A stretch of 21,326 nucleotides of DNA from Deltaproteobacteria bacterium (GTDB lineage: Bacteria > Myxococcota > Polyangia > Haliangiales > Haliangiaceae). The stretch is from NCBI GenBank assembly GCA_018262455.1, contig JAGSPR010000061.1, positions 1 to 21,326 of the forward strand. Reading direction: 5' to 3'. The position numbers and the translations under genes were made by a program. The notes below the pieces were generated by a model, which had not been told where the DNA came from, did no database searches, and saw only the letters and a list, made by a program, of their open reading frames with translations. Shown piece by piece: positions 13,202 to 20,843 of the stretch (the first letter of the stretch is position 1; every line of letters starts with the position of its first letter).

Positions 13202-15277
13202 ATGGTGCGGTCATCCGTCGCGGTCCACCGACGTGCGTGGATCTATGTCCTGTCAGTCGCGGCCTTGCTCGTGCCGGCGGCGGGGATCGCCTACCTGGGG
13301 GCGGTGTCCTACCGGGACGAGCGCGGCGCCGTGTCGGCGCAGACCGACGGCCAACGCCAGGCGGCCCTCGGCATCGCGGCTCGGATCGATCACGCGATCG
13401 AGCAGGCCCTGGATGAGGCCGAGCGTGCGGTCGCCCAGGCCCCGCCTCCTGCCAGCCTCAGCACGCCGCTCGGGCGGTACTGGTTCTGGATCGACAACCA
13501 GCAGCAGCTCCGGGTGCCGCGCGCGGCCCCCGCCACGGTCGAGCTCGGTGGGGCGCTCGACCGTGGGGTCGGCTGCGCCGGCGGCCGGCTCGAGGACTGC
13601 GAGCGCGAGCTACGGACCCGGACCAAGCGCGCCCTGGAGCTGCATGCCGCGCTGCGTGCCGAGGCGAGCCAGAGCTGGGCGGAGGCGAAGCGGCTCTACC
13701 TCGCCGCGGCCTTCGAGGACACCGAGCCGGCGGCGCTCCTGGGGCTGGCTCGCGTCCATGCCGCGCTGGGCGATCCGGCCCGCGCGAGCCAGGCGCTCGC
13801 GGACCTCGAGCGCAAGTACGGGGACCGCACGTTCAAGGGCGTCTCGGTCCGGCTCGTCGTGGCCGCGCTGCGCGCCGAGGCGGCGGGGCCCGATGCGGTG
13901 CTCGACGTCGCCGAGGCCGTGCTCGACGCGCGCTACGGGCTCGATCCGATCGTCCGGCTCGGCGTGCTCGCCCGGCTCCGTCACGAGCTGGAGCGTCCGC
14001 CCCAGGGCGGGCGGCCCCAAGATCCCCCGCTGTCGGCCGCGCAGCTACGCCGCCGCACCGCGCTGGACGAGCGGGTCACCGCGATCCGCAGCGAGGCGCG
14101 TGCCGCAGCCGGCCTGGCCGACGAGGTGGCCGAGGTCGTTCGCACCGCGACGCCTGCCTGGCGCGGGCGGCCAGCGGCCCGCGAGCCGGCCCGCACGCTG
14201 GTCTATCGCCGGTGCGCCGATGGCAGCGGGATCGTCGGGGTCGCCGTCGACGCGCAGATGCTGGAGCGGATCGCGCTCGAAGATCACGGAACCAGCGTCG
14301 CCCAGAACGCCCGGCCCCTCGTACTCGCCGCGGGCGCCGTGCCCGGGCCCGACCTGCGCACGATCGTCCAGGTTCCGCTCGGCACGGCCCTCCCACACCT
14401 GTCGCTCGCGGTGGTCAATCCGGTCGCCGATCCGGATCCGCTCGACGAGGTGATCCGGGAGCGGTCGCGGCGACATGTCGCGTACACCTCGGCGCTCGCG
14501 ATCGCGCTCGGGCTCGGCTTGCTCGCGACGATCCGCGGCGCGGCCCGGGCTCGCGAGCTCGCGCAGCTCAAGAGCGACTTCGTCTCCACCGTGTCGCACG
14601 AGCTCAAGACGCCGCTGACCTCGATCCGGATGTTCGCCGAGATGCTGGAGCAGGGCGTGGCCCAGGGCGACGCCGCGAAGATGGCCCGGTACCACGGCGT
14701 CATCGTCCAGGAGAGCCAGCGGCTGGGCCTGCTGATCGCGAACCTGCTCGATTACGCCCAGATCGAGCGAGGCAACCGGCGGTACACGCGCAGTCGCCAG
14801 CAGATCGGGCAACTTGCCCGCCAGGCCGTGACCACGTTCGAGACCCTGCGCGATCCCGATCGTGGCGGGAGCAATTCGATCGAGGTCGAGGTGTCTCCCG
14901 AGGCGATGCGGGCAGAGGTCGAGACCGATCGTGACGTGGTCGTCCAGGCCGTCTTGAACCTGGTCAACAACGCGGCGAAGTACGGAGGCGCGGACGGCGC
15001 GATCGCGGTGACGGTGGGGGCCGATGCGCAGGCGGTTTCGATCGGGGTACGCGATCACGGGCCGGGGATCCCGGCCTCCGAGCAGGCGCGGATCTTCCGC
15101 GAGTTCTACCGCTCGCCCGAGGCCTATCGCTCGGGGGTCGAGGGCACAGGGCTCGGGCTCGCGCTCGTCAAGCAGCACATCGAGGCGCTCGGGGGCTCGG
15201 TCGAGGTCGCGTCGACGCTGGGCGAGGGTTCGACGTTCACGATCCGGCTGCCCCGCGCCGGGGAGGCCACCCCATGA
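13202..15277 (+). CDS. Transmembrane sensor histidine kinase with TPR-like sensor segment
   Basis: About 691 residues. TM1 is at about 11-37 and TM2 at about 425-445, leaving a periplasmic sensor of nearly 390 residues. Its middle (about 140-265) repeats alpha-hairpin patterns such as SWAEAKRLYLAAAF, AALLGLARVHAALGDPARAS and ADLERKYG, resembling TPR/solenoid helices. The cytoplasmic part is a standard HisKA/HATPase_c kinase. The H-box is FVSTVSHELKTPLTSIRMFA with phospho-acceptor His466, the N-box NLVNNAAKYG, the G1 box DHGPGIP and the G2 box GTGLGLALVKQH. No PAS or HAMP is evident. In-frame starts at 13193, 13202 and 13205 are all possible; 13202 is an intermediate choice. The stop overlaps the regulator start (ATGA), confirming the pair. 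Confidence 0.93.
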   Translation: MVRSSVAVHRRAWIYVLSVAALLVPAAGIAYLGAVSYRDERGAVSAQTDGQRQAALGIAARIDHAIEQALDEAERAVAQAPPPASLSTPLGRYWFWIDNQQQLRVPRAAPATVELGGALDRGVGCAGGRLEDCERELRTRTKRALELHAALRAEASQSWAEAKRLYLAAAFEDTEPAALLGLARVHAALGDPARASQALADLERKYGDRTFKGVSVRLVVAALRAEAAGPDAVLDVAEAVLDARYGLDPIVRLGVLARLRHELERPPQGGRPQDPPLSAAQLRRRTALDERVTAIRSEARAAAGLADEVAEVVRTATPAWRGRPAAREPARTLVYRRCADGSGIVGVAVDAQMLERIALEDHGTSVAQNARPLVLAAGAVPGPDLRTIVQVPLGTALPHLSLAVVNPVADPDPLDEVIRERSRRHVAYTSALAIALGLGLLATIRGAARARELAQLKSDFVSTVSHELKTPLTSIRMFAEMLEQGVAQGDAAKMARYHGVIVQESQRLGLLIANLLDYAQIERGNRRYTRSRQQIGQLARQAVTTFETLRDPDRGGSNSIEVEVSPEAMRAEVETDRDVVVQAVLNLVNNAAKYGGADGAIAVTVGADAQAVSIGVRDHGPGIPASEQARIFREFYRSPEAYRSGVEGTGLGLALVKQHIEALGGSVEVASTLGEGSTFTIRLPRAGEATP

Positions 15278-15993
15278 CCCGGATCCTCGTCGTCGAAGAT
15301 GATCCCTCGATCCGGCTCGGGCTGGAGGACACGCTGCGCGCGAAGGGCTACGAGGTGGAGGTCGTCGGGCGCGGCACCGAGGGCGCCGAGCGGGCGATCA
15401 GCGGCCGCTACGATCTGGTCGTGCTCGACGTCATGCTGCCCGACATCGACGGCTTCGAGGTGTGCCGGCGAATCCGCAACAGCAAGGGTGCGTCGCGCAG
15501 CCTGCCCGTGATCATCCTGTCGGCGCGCGGCGCCGAGCTCGATCGCGTGCGCGGGCTCGAGCTCGGCGCTGATGACTACGTCACCAAGCCGTTCTCGCTC
15601 ATGGAGCTACTCGCGCGTGTCGCGTCGGTGTTGCGGCGCGCGCAAGGGGAGCCCACCGAGCCCGCCGGCCTCGCGTTCGGCGATATCGAGATCGATCTGG
15701 TCGGACAGGTGGCGTCGCGCGCCGGCCAGCGCATCGAGCTGCCGAGCCGCGCGTTCGCGATCCTGAAGGTGTTCGCGCGACGTCCCGGCGAGGTCGTCAG
15801 CCGCGACGTGCTGCTCGACGAAGCCTGGGGCTACGAGGACTATCCGAACACCCGCACCGTCGACAACCACCTCGTCAAGCTGCGTCGTGCGCTCGAGGTC
15901 GAGCCCGAGCGACCGCGCTGGCTCGTCACGATCCACGGCGCTGGCTACAAGCTCGACGTCCCGAAGGACTCGGTCCGCTGGGCCGGGCGGTGA
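15274..15993 (+). CDS. OmpR/PhoB-family response regulator
   Basis: 239 residues. The receiver domain (1-120) has the acidic pocket Glu8-Asp9-Asp10, phospho-acceptor Asp52 in VVLDVMLPD, switch Ser83 and Lys105 in DDYVTKPF. After a short linker, the winged-helix effector (about 138-232) carries the OmpR-type pattern: LPSRAFAILKVFARRPGEVV, SRDVLLDEAWG, TRTVDNHLVKLRRALE and the wing IHGAGYKL. It is co-translated with the upstream kinase, which should phosphorylate it. Its stop codon lies inside the first GTGACAA copy of a repeat cluster that looks like a binding site for this kind of regulator. The signal sensed is not deducible. Confidence 0.95.
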   Translation: MTRILVVEDDPSIRLGLEDTLRAKGYEVEVVGRGTEGAERAISGRYDLVVLDVMLPDIDGFEVCRRIRNSKGASRSLPVIILSARGAELDRVRGLELGADDYVTKPFSLMELLARVASVLRRAQGEPTEPAGLAFGDIEIDLVGQVASRAGQRIELPSRAFAILKVFARRPGEVVSRDVLLDEAWGYEDYPNTRTVDNHLVKLRRALEVEPERPRWLVTIHGAGYKLDVPKDSVRWAGR

Positions 15994-16028
15994 CAACGTC
16001 GTGACAAGGTTTTGCGAAGCCGTGACGA
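15990..16028. promoter_or_regulatory. Phased GTGAC repeats, candidate response-regulator operator
   Basis: GTGACAA occurs at 15990-15996 and 16001-16007, and GTGACGA at 16022-16028, spaced 11 and 21 bp (one and two helical turns). On the minus strand the first two read TTGTCAC-N4-TTGTCAC, the same geometry as a Pho box (two 7-bp direct repeats with 4 bp between), and close to its CTGTCAT sequence. They overlap the response-regulator stop and lie 63-101 bp before the lipoprotein gene. Confidence 0.5.
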
Positions 16029-16090
16029 TGCGAGGCAAACCGACGACGCGCGGGGCGCACGCGACGCGTATCACCGGTAGAGGCGAGGCG

Positions 16091-17083
16091 ATGGCGCCGG
16101 CGTCCGGGCACCGACCATCTGGGAGGACCTGCTCGGGTGCCGGCGTCACGCCGGTTTTCCTGGTGCTCGTCCTGGTCGGCGCGTGTGTCGTCGCGAGTGT
16201 CGGCGCTTGTGCCGAGGACGCCCCGCGGCGCGCCACGCCGGTGGCCGCCCCGGCAGAGAGCCACGCCGCGGCCGATCCCGCGCTCGGCATCACCACGGAT
16301 CTGGATGGGGCCGCGCCCGCGTTCGGCGATGCCGTGCTCGCGGAGCTGACAGGCGATCAGGCCGCAGCACGGGCCGCGTACGAGCACGTGCTCGCCTCCT
16401 CCGATGTCCCCGCGGCACTCGCGGCCCGGGCCGCGCTGTTCCTCGCGCAGATGGAGTCTCGGGCGGGCCGGACCCGGCACGCCCTCGATCTGGTCGCCCG
16501 GGCCACGGCCCTGGCGCCCGCCGATACCGTGATCACCCAAGGCGCGGCCGCACTTCAGGCAGACGTCGTCGTCGCGGCGGGCGAGGGCGACGTCCGCGGG
16601 CCGCGCCTGGGAACGCCGCTGACCAGCGTCCCCCCCGAGCTCGCCGAATCGTTCGCGGCAGCCGAGCGGGCGTACGGCCAGGTCCACAAGGTCAGGCTGC
16701 GGATCCTGATCGAGGCGCTGTCCCGCTCGATCAACGACAAGATCAACCTGACCGCCGGCGTCGTCGCGAAGTATCGCGGGGTCGCCGAGCGCGGCGGCCT
16801 CCCGCACATCGCCGCCACCTATCGCGTTGGCAGCCTGTATCACGACCTCGCACTCGATCTCGCGTTCGCCGAGCTCCCGCCCGAGCTCGAGGCCCGCTCT
16901 GCGGAAGGCGTGCGGGCGACGTTGCGCGGCCTCGCGATCACCTACCTCAAGAGGGCGGTCTCCGAGTACCGCGCGTGCGTCGATGCGTCGCAGTCGGCCG
17001 ACTCGGAGCTGTGGCGGTTCGCCGCCGAGACCGACATGCGCCGCGCGCAGGACGTGCTGCGTGCCGCGGGCGTCCGGATCTGA
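16091..17083 (+). CDS. Exported TPR-like lipoprotein
   Basis: 330 residues from ATG 16091, which has purine-rich GAGGCGAGGCG upstream; an in-frame ATG at 16029 is a weaker alternative. A long hydrophobic segment (PVFLVLVLVGACVVASVGAC) offers two overlapping lipoboxes, LVGAC and SVGAC; lipidation at either would put the protein on an envelope leaflet. The body is alpha-helical: AAARAAYEHVLASSDVPAAL, then AALFLAQMESRAGRTRHAL and ALDLVARATALAPADTVITQ read as TPR-like pairs. The C-terminal half (AYGQVHKVRLRILIEALS, AATYRVGSLYHDLALDLAF, YLKRAVSEYRACV) resembles the helical end region of myxobacterial TPR proteins. It follows the two-component genes and the repeat cluster, so it is a plausible target or partner of that system. 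Function is unknown. Confidence 0.78.
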   Translation: MAPASGHRPSGRTCSGAGVTPVFLVLVLVGACVVASVGACAEDAPRRATPVAAPAESHAAADPALGITTDLDGAAPAFGDAVLAELTGDQAAARAAYEHVLASSDVPAALAARAALFLAQMESRAGRTRHALDLVARATALAPADTVITQGAAALQADVVVAAGEGDVRGPRLGTPLTSVPPELAESFAAAERAYGQVHKVRLRILIEALSRSINDKINLTAGVVAKYRGVAERGGLPHIAATYRVGSLYHDLALDLAFAELPPELEARSAEGVRATLRGLAITYLKRAVSEYRACVDASQSADSELWRFAAETDMRRAQDVLRAAGVRI

Positions 17084-17084
17084 G

Positions 17085-17090
17085 TATCCT
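17085..17090 (+). promoter_or_regulatory. Putative -10 element of the class IV aminotransferase gene
   Basis: TATCCT is followed by 6 nt and the GTG at 17097. It begins just 2 nt after the lipoprotein stop, so the gene may have its own transcript as well as read-through. Confidence 0.35.
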
Positions 17091-17096
17091 CGGACC

Positions 17097-17921
17097 GTGG
17101 TTGTCGTCTCGATCGATGGAGTGCTCGTCGCGCCCGCGGAGGCGCGGATCTCCGTGTTCGATCGAGGGCTGCTCTACGGGGATGGCTGCTTCGAGGTGCT
17201 GCGGACGTGGGATGGCGTCGCGCGAGATCTCGAGGCCCACCTCGATCGCTTGCTCGAGACGGCTCGATTCCTCGCGTTGAAGACGACGGACCGAACGAAC
17301 CTCGAGGACATCGTCTGCCGGACGATCGCCGCGGCTGGGCGCGGCGAACACCGAATCCGGATCGTGCTCACGCGCGGGCCCGGTGGGCTCGGGCAGCGGT
17401 TCGCCGAGCTCGGGCAGGGCCACTCGATCGTGATCGTGGAGCCGCTCCCGGTGCAGCCGAGCGAGGTCACGCTGGCCACGGTGGACTGGCCGCTGCCAGG
17501 CGGACGCGGTCGCGGTCACAAGACCCTGGCCTACCTCGATCATGTGATCGCGCACGAGCTCGCCCGTGCCGCGGGCGCCGACGAGGGCGTGCGGCTCGAT
17601 CCCGGGGGCCACGTCGTCGAAGGTGCGACCTGCAACCTGTTCCTCGTCATCGCCGGGACCGTGGTCACGCCGGCCGTCGAGCTGGGCGCACTCCCGGGGA
17701 TCGTCCGCGCGCGCGTGCTGGGCCTGTGCGCACGAGCTGACATCGCCACCCAGGAGCGAGCGGTGTCGGTGCGCGAGCTGCACGACGCTGACGAGCTGTT
17801 CGTGACCAGCTCGCTGCGCGGCGTGGTCGCGGTCACCGGACTGGACAACGACCGGTTCTCCGCCGGTCCGCTGACCGCCAGACTCGCACACGCCTACGCC
17901 GCCACGATGCGGTCTCGTTGA
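17097..17921 (+). CDS. Class IV PLP-dependent enzyme (aminodeoxychorismate lyase / branched-chain or D-amino acid aminotransferase type)
   Basis: 274 residues, close to PabC (about 270) and shorter than most IlvE proteins. Fold-type IV landmarks are ISVFDRGLLYGDGCFEVLRT at about residues 18-37, RIRIVLTRGPGG, and the PLP lysine Lys142 in GHKTLAYLDHVIAHE. DEGVRLDPGGHVVEGATCNL follows, then LGALPGIVRARVL. The order and motifs match 4-amino-4-deoxychorismate lyase (folate pathway), which releases pyruvate and p-aminobenzoate, but D-amino acid and branched-chain transaminases share them. Sequence alone does not settle the substrate. The GTG start at 17097 is taken because the domain begins immediately and upstream extension would enter the preceding gene. 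Confidence 0.85.
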   Translation: MVVVSIDGVLVAPAEARISVFDRGLLYGDGCFEVLRTWDGVARDLEAHLDRLLETARFLALKTTDRTNLEDIVCRTIAAAGRGEHRIRIVLTRGPGGLGQRFAELGQGHSIVIVEPLPVQPSEVTLATVDWPLPGGRGRGHKTLAYLDHVIAHELARAAGADEGVRLDPGGHVVEGATCNLFLVIAGTVVTPAVELGALPGIVRARVLGLCARADIATQERAVSVRELHDADELFVTSSLRGVVAVTGLDNDRFSAGPLTARLAHAYAATMRSR

Positions 17922-17948
17922 ACCTCCCGCCGACGCGCCGGGCTGCTA

Positions 17949-17954
17949 TATAGT
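17949..17954 (+). promoter_or_regulatory. Putative -10 element of the TPR-cNMP-binding protein gene
   Basis: TATAGT (overlapping TATATA at 17947) ends 7 nt before the GTG at 17962, in an otherwise very GC-rich 40-bp spacer. No Shine-Dalgarno is present. Confidence 0.45.
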
Positions 17955-17961
17955 CGCCGAC

Positions 17962-19629
17962 GTGGCCAAGGATGTAAGGGCGTTGCGAGAGGAAGCCGCG
18001 GCGGCCACCGCCGGCGGCAAATTCAAGCGCGCCCTGGGTGCCTATCTCGAGCTCGAGCGGGCCGAGCCACGCGAGGCGCAGTGGCCCAAGCGAGCGGGCG
18101 AGACCTATCGTCGGCTGGGTAACACCAAGAACGCGATCGAGGCGTTCAACCGCTCCGCCGAGCGCTACGCCCAGAACGGCTTCCTGGTCCAGGCGATCGC
18201 GGTGTGCAAGCTCGTTCTCCAGATCGACCCGCAACACGCCGACACGCTCCGCCGTCTCGCGCAGATGAACGAGCAGATCGGGGCGGGACCGACGCGCGCC
18301 GCCAACATGGCCGAGAACAACCCCGGGCTGCACGCGAACCCCAACGTGGCCGCGCTCCGTCACGGGACCGTGCCGCCGCGGAACGCTACCCAGCCGCCAT
18401 CGACGCGGCCCGCGCGCGACACCGTGCACCCCCGGCTGCGCCGTGACACCGATCCGCTGGACGCGCTCGCAACCCGTCGCCCCGAGGTCGATCCGGTCGA
18501 CGCGCTCAATAACCCACGCAGCCGAGACAACACGCCGCCCGTGATCGCGGTCTCGCGCACCAAGAGCAAGCCGATCACCTTGCCGCCCGACGCGGCGCTC
18601 GACAGACTGCACCTCAGCAAGGAGGTCCCCGCGTCGCAGCTCCGCAGGCCGTCGATGCCGGGCATCCACGTGATCCCGCTGGACAAGGACCTCGGCGACG
18701 AGCCGGCGGACGACCAGCGGGACTCGGTGCCGGAGATCGAGATCGCGCCGTTGGCCGTCGAGCAGGAGGTCGACGAGTCCACCGAGCTCGAGCTGTCCGA
18801 TCTCGAGGAGGTTCCTCTCCCGGCGCCCCGCGCGATCGGCCTGGCGGCACAGCGCGTTCTCGCAGCCACGCCACTGTTCGCCGGGCTGCCGCGCGAAGCG
18901 CTCGAGGCGCTCGTCGAGAACCTGTCGCTGGTCCCGCTCGAGCCCGGCGAACACCTGTTCGTCGAGGGGGACCCGAGCGATGCGCTCTACGTGATCGTCG
19001 AAGGCGAGGTCTCGGTGCAGGCCGAAGGCCCGCCGCGGGTCGAGATGTCCCGGCTCGGCCCGGGCTCGTTCCTCGGCGAGGTCGCGTTGATGACCGACCA
19101 GCCCCGCACCGCCACGGTGACCGGGTTGACCACGGCGGAGCTGCTGCGCATCGATCGTGCGACGCTGTCCCGCGTGCTCGGCAACCACGGCGACATGCTC
19201 CGCCCGGTGCTCCGGTTCGTGCGCGACCGGCTGGTCGATCGCTGGACCCGGACGAGTCCGCTGTTCCGGCCGTTCGACGACACGCAGCGCGCGGAGCTCG
19301 CGGCCAAGTTCGACTTCCTCGAGATCGACTCCGAGACCAAGTTGCTCCGTGCCGGCGTGCGGCCCGACGGGCTCTACATCGTGCTCGCCGGCCAGTTCGT
19401 CGTCAGCAGGGACGGCTCCACGATCGCGACGCTCGGGGCAGGCGATCTGATCGGTGAGACCGCGCTGCTCTCGGGCGGGGCGTTCAAGAGCGACGTGACC
19501 GCGCGCGGCCGAGGCCTCGCGTTGTGCCTGATCGCGTCTGACTTTCGCGAGGTGATCATGACCCACCCGCACGTGCTGGAGTACATCGGCGAGCACGCCG
19601 AGCACAGCCGCCGCCTGCACATCCTGTGA
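17962..19629 (+). CDS. TPR protein with two cyclic-nucleotide-binding domains
   Basis: 555 residues, soluble. Residues 1-105 form TPR-like helical repeats ([60 protein letters not shown]). A long disordered linker (about 110-290) rich in Pro, Arg, Asp and Thr follows. Two cNMP-binding beta-rolls complete it. CNBD1 (about 302-420) has [20 protein letters not shown] and the binding cassette [17 protein letters not shown], retaining Glu and Arg. CNBD2 (about 431-550) reads [16 protein letters not shown] and lacks the Arg, so it is probably not a canonical binder. No DNA-binding domain or catalytic domain is present, so a signal-sensing scaffold is the best inference. GTG 17962 is preceded by the putative -10. 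The gene ends 7 bp from a convergent neighbour. Confidence 0.88.
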   Translation: MAKDVRALREEAAAATAGGKFKRALGAYLELERAEPREAQWPKRAGETYRRLGNTKNAIEAFNRSAERYAQNGFLVQAIAVCKLVLQIDPQHADTLRRLAQMNEQIGAGPTRAANMAENNPGLHANPNVAALRHGTVPPRNATQPPSTRPARDTVHPRLRRDTDPLDALATRRPEVDPVDALNNPRSRDNTPPVIAVSRTKSKPITLPPDAALDRLHLSKEVPASQLRRPSMPGIHVIPLDKDLGDEPADDQRDSVPEIEIAPLAVEQEVDESTELELSDLEEVPLPAPRAIGLAAQRVLAATPLFAGLPREALEALVENLSLVPLEPGEHLFVEGDPSDALYVIVEGEVSVQAEGPPRVEMSRLGPGSFLGEVALMTDQPRTATVTGLTTAELLRIDRATLSRVLGNHGDMLRPVLRFVRDRLVDRWTRTSPLFRPFDDTQRAELAAKFDFLEIDSETKLLRAGVRPDGLYIVLAGQFVVSRDGSTIATLGAGDLIGETALLSGGAFKSDVTARGRGLALCLIASDFREVIMTHPHVLEYIGEHAEHSRRLHIL

Positions 19630-19636
19630 GCCGTCG

Positions 19637-19954
19637 CTACTTGTTCGCCGGCAGCTGATCGATCGGGATGGCTCCCTTGGTGGGGGCGGTGTCGTTCGTG
19701 GGCTCCTCGGTGGCAGGTCCCAGCGACCTGCCGAGCGGGTTCCAGCCAAGGCTCGCCGCGATCAGGCCGCCGCCGAGCAGCAGGTAGACGATGCCGATCA
19801 GCAGGTGGGTGCGCTTGCCCATGCCGTAGAGGCCCTTGCGCTTCTTGTCGAGCAATTCCTTCTCGTCCGAACGGAAGGCCAGCCGGATCCGGATCAGCCC
19901 GAAGCTGATCACCAGGATGGCTACTCCAATGGTCACCCAGACGGGGATACGCAT
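19637..19954 (-). CDS. Small inner-membrane protein with two transmembrane helices
   Basis: 105 residues from ATG 19954. TM1 is at about 5-22 ([19 protein letters not shown]) and TM2 at about 50-70 ([20 protein letters not shown]). Between them is a basic cytoplasmic loop ([20 protein letters not shown]). The C-terminal 35 residues are polar and Pro/Thr-rich. The loop charge suggests both ends are outside by the positive-inside rule. I do not recognise the family. The ATG is preferred over a much longer in-frame extension because the hydrophobic helix starts at once; no clear ribosome binding site is seen. It converges with the TPR-CNBD gene and diverges from the HAD gene. Confidence 0.7.
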   Translation of the reverse strand: MRIPVWVTIGVAILVISFGLIRIRLAFRSDEKELLDKKRKGLYGMGKRTHLLIGIVYLLLGGGLIAASLGWNPLGRSLGPATEEPTNDTAPTKGAIPIDQLPANK

Positions 19955-20014
19955 GCCCGGAGACGTACCATTGTCCAGAGTCTCGGTCCCGCTGCCTTGG
20001 GACGCATAGCTTTG

Positions 20015-20044
20015 TTGACAGCCGCGCGCTGCCCGAGGCAAGTT
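20015..20044 (+). promoter_or_regulatory. Possible promoter of the HAD hydrolase gene
   Basis: A perfect -35 TTGACA (20015-20020) is followed after 18 bp by CAAGTT, a weak -10. The predicted start site is about 10 nt before the ATG at 20060. Confidence 0.25.
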
Positions 20045-20059
20045 CCCCCCCGCGGCGGC

Positions 20060-20842
20060 ATGCAACCTCAGCCGAAGTATAAGAATTCCGCGGCGTTCTA
20101 TGACGTCGATGGAACGTTGATCAAGATCAACATCGTGCACGCGTTCGCGTTCTACGCGTCACGTCATCCGTCGCTTGCCGAGAGTACCCGCCGCACGATC
20201 AAGACGGCGCTCTCGATCCCGGTGTTCTGGGCAGCCGACAAGCTCAGCCGCAAGTGGTTCAACGAGATCTTCTACCGGTCCTACGAGGGCGCCAGCGAGG
20301 ATCGCCTGGTGGTCCTCGCCGAGGAGCTGTTCGAGGACGTCATCAAGCCGAACATCTATCCGCGCGCCAAAGCGCTGATCGACGAGAGCCGGCGCGCCGG
20401 TTGCCGCCAGGTGCTGCTCTCGGGCGCGCTCGACTTCACGATGCGGCCGCTGGCCCGCTATCTCGGCGTCGACGACCTGATCGCGAACCAGCTCGAGTTC
20501 GTCGATAACTACGCGACCGGCAAGCTGAAGAAGCCGTTCGTCGCCGGCGCCACGAAGGCCGATATCATGCGCGCCTACGCGAAGCAGCACGGGATCGACC
20601 TCGGCGAGTCGTGGGCCTATTCCGACAGCTTCAGCGACTACGCGATGCTCGCCGTGGTCGGACATCCCACCGCCTGCAACCCCGATCTGCGGCTGCGCTC
20701 GATGGCGCGCTCCTACGACTGGCCCGTGCTCGATCTCGACGAGGATCCCGCCAAGTCCGTCGCGCGTCGCCCGCAAGGGCTCGCGCCGGTGCGCAAGCTG
20801 CGAACCGGACGATCGAGCCTCAAACCGAGCAGTAAGGACTGA
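20060..20842 (+). CDS. HAD-superfamily subfamily IB phosphatase
   Basis: 260 residues. Motif I is [10 protein letters not shown] with nucleophile Asp15 and acid/base Asp17, motif II is VLLSGA with Ser, motif III is the Lys in AGATKADIM, and motif IV is [12 protein letters not shown] with the metal-binding aspartates. A helical cap lies between motifs I and II (about 25-110), as in the IB group that includes phosphoserine phosphatase and the TIGR01490 hydrolases. A basic tail of about 30 residues follows the fold. The ATG at 20060 lacks a clear Shine-Dalgarno. The stop is 1 nt from the next ATG, so the two form an operon. The substrate is unknown; many homologues act on small phosphomonoesters or lysophospholipid-type phosphates. 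Confidence 0.88.
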   Translation: MQPQPKYKNSAAFYDVDGTLIKINIVHAFAFYASRHPSLAESTRRTIKTALSIPVFWAADKLSRKWFNEIFYRSYEGASEDRLVVLAEELFEDVIKPNIYPRAKALIDESRRAGCRQVLLSGALDFTMRPLARYLGVDDLIANQLEFVDNYATGKLKKPFVAGATKADIMRAYAKQHGIDLGESWAYSDSFSDYAMLAVVGHPTACNPDLRLRSMARSYDWPVLDLDEDPAKSVARRPQGLAPVRKLRTGRSSLKPSSKD

Positions 20843-20843
20843 C

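Noticed and set aside
12417..14453. A 678-codon plus-strand frame across the GT2 gene and the start of the kinase
   Set aside because: It runs antisense through the GT2 catalytic motifs and out of frame with the kinase; composition is Arg/Pro/Ser-rich low complexity.
17833..19749. A 638-codon open frame on the minus strand opposite the TPR-CNBD gene
   Set aside because: Same reasoning: the plus-strand frame encodes clear TPR and CNBD motifs, and the minus frame shows no family.
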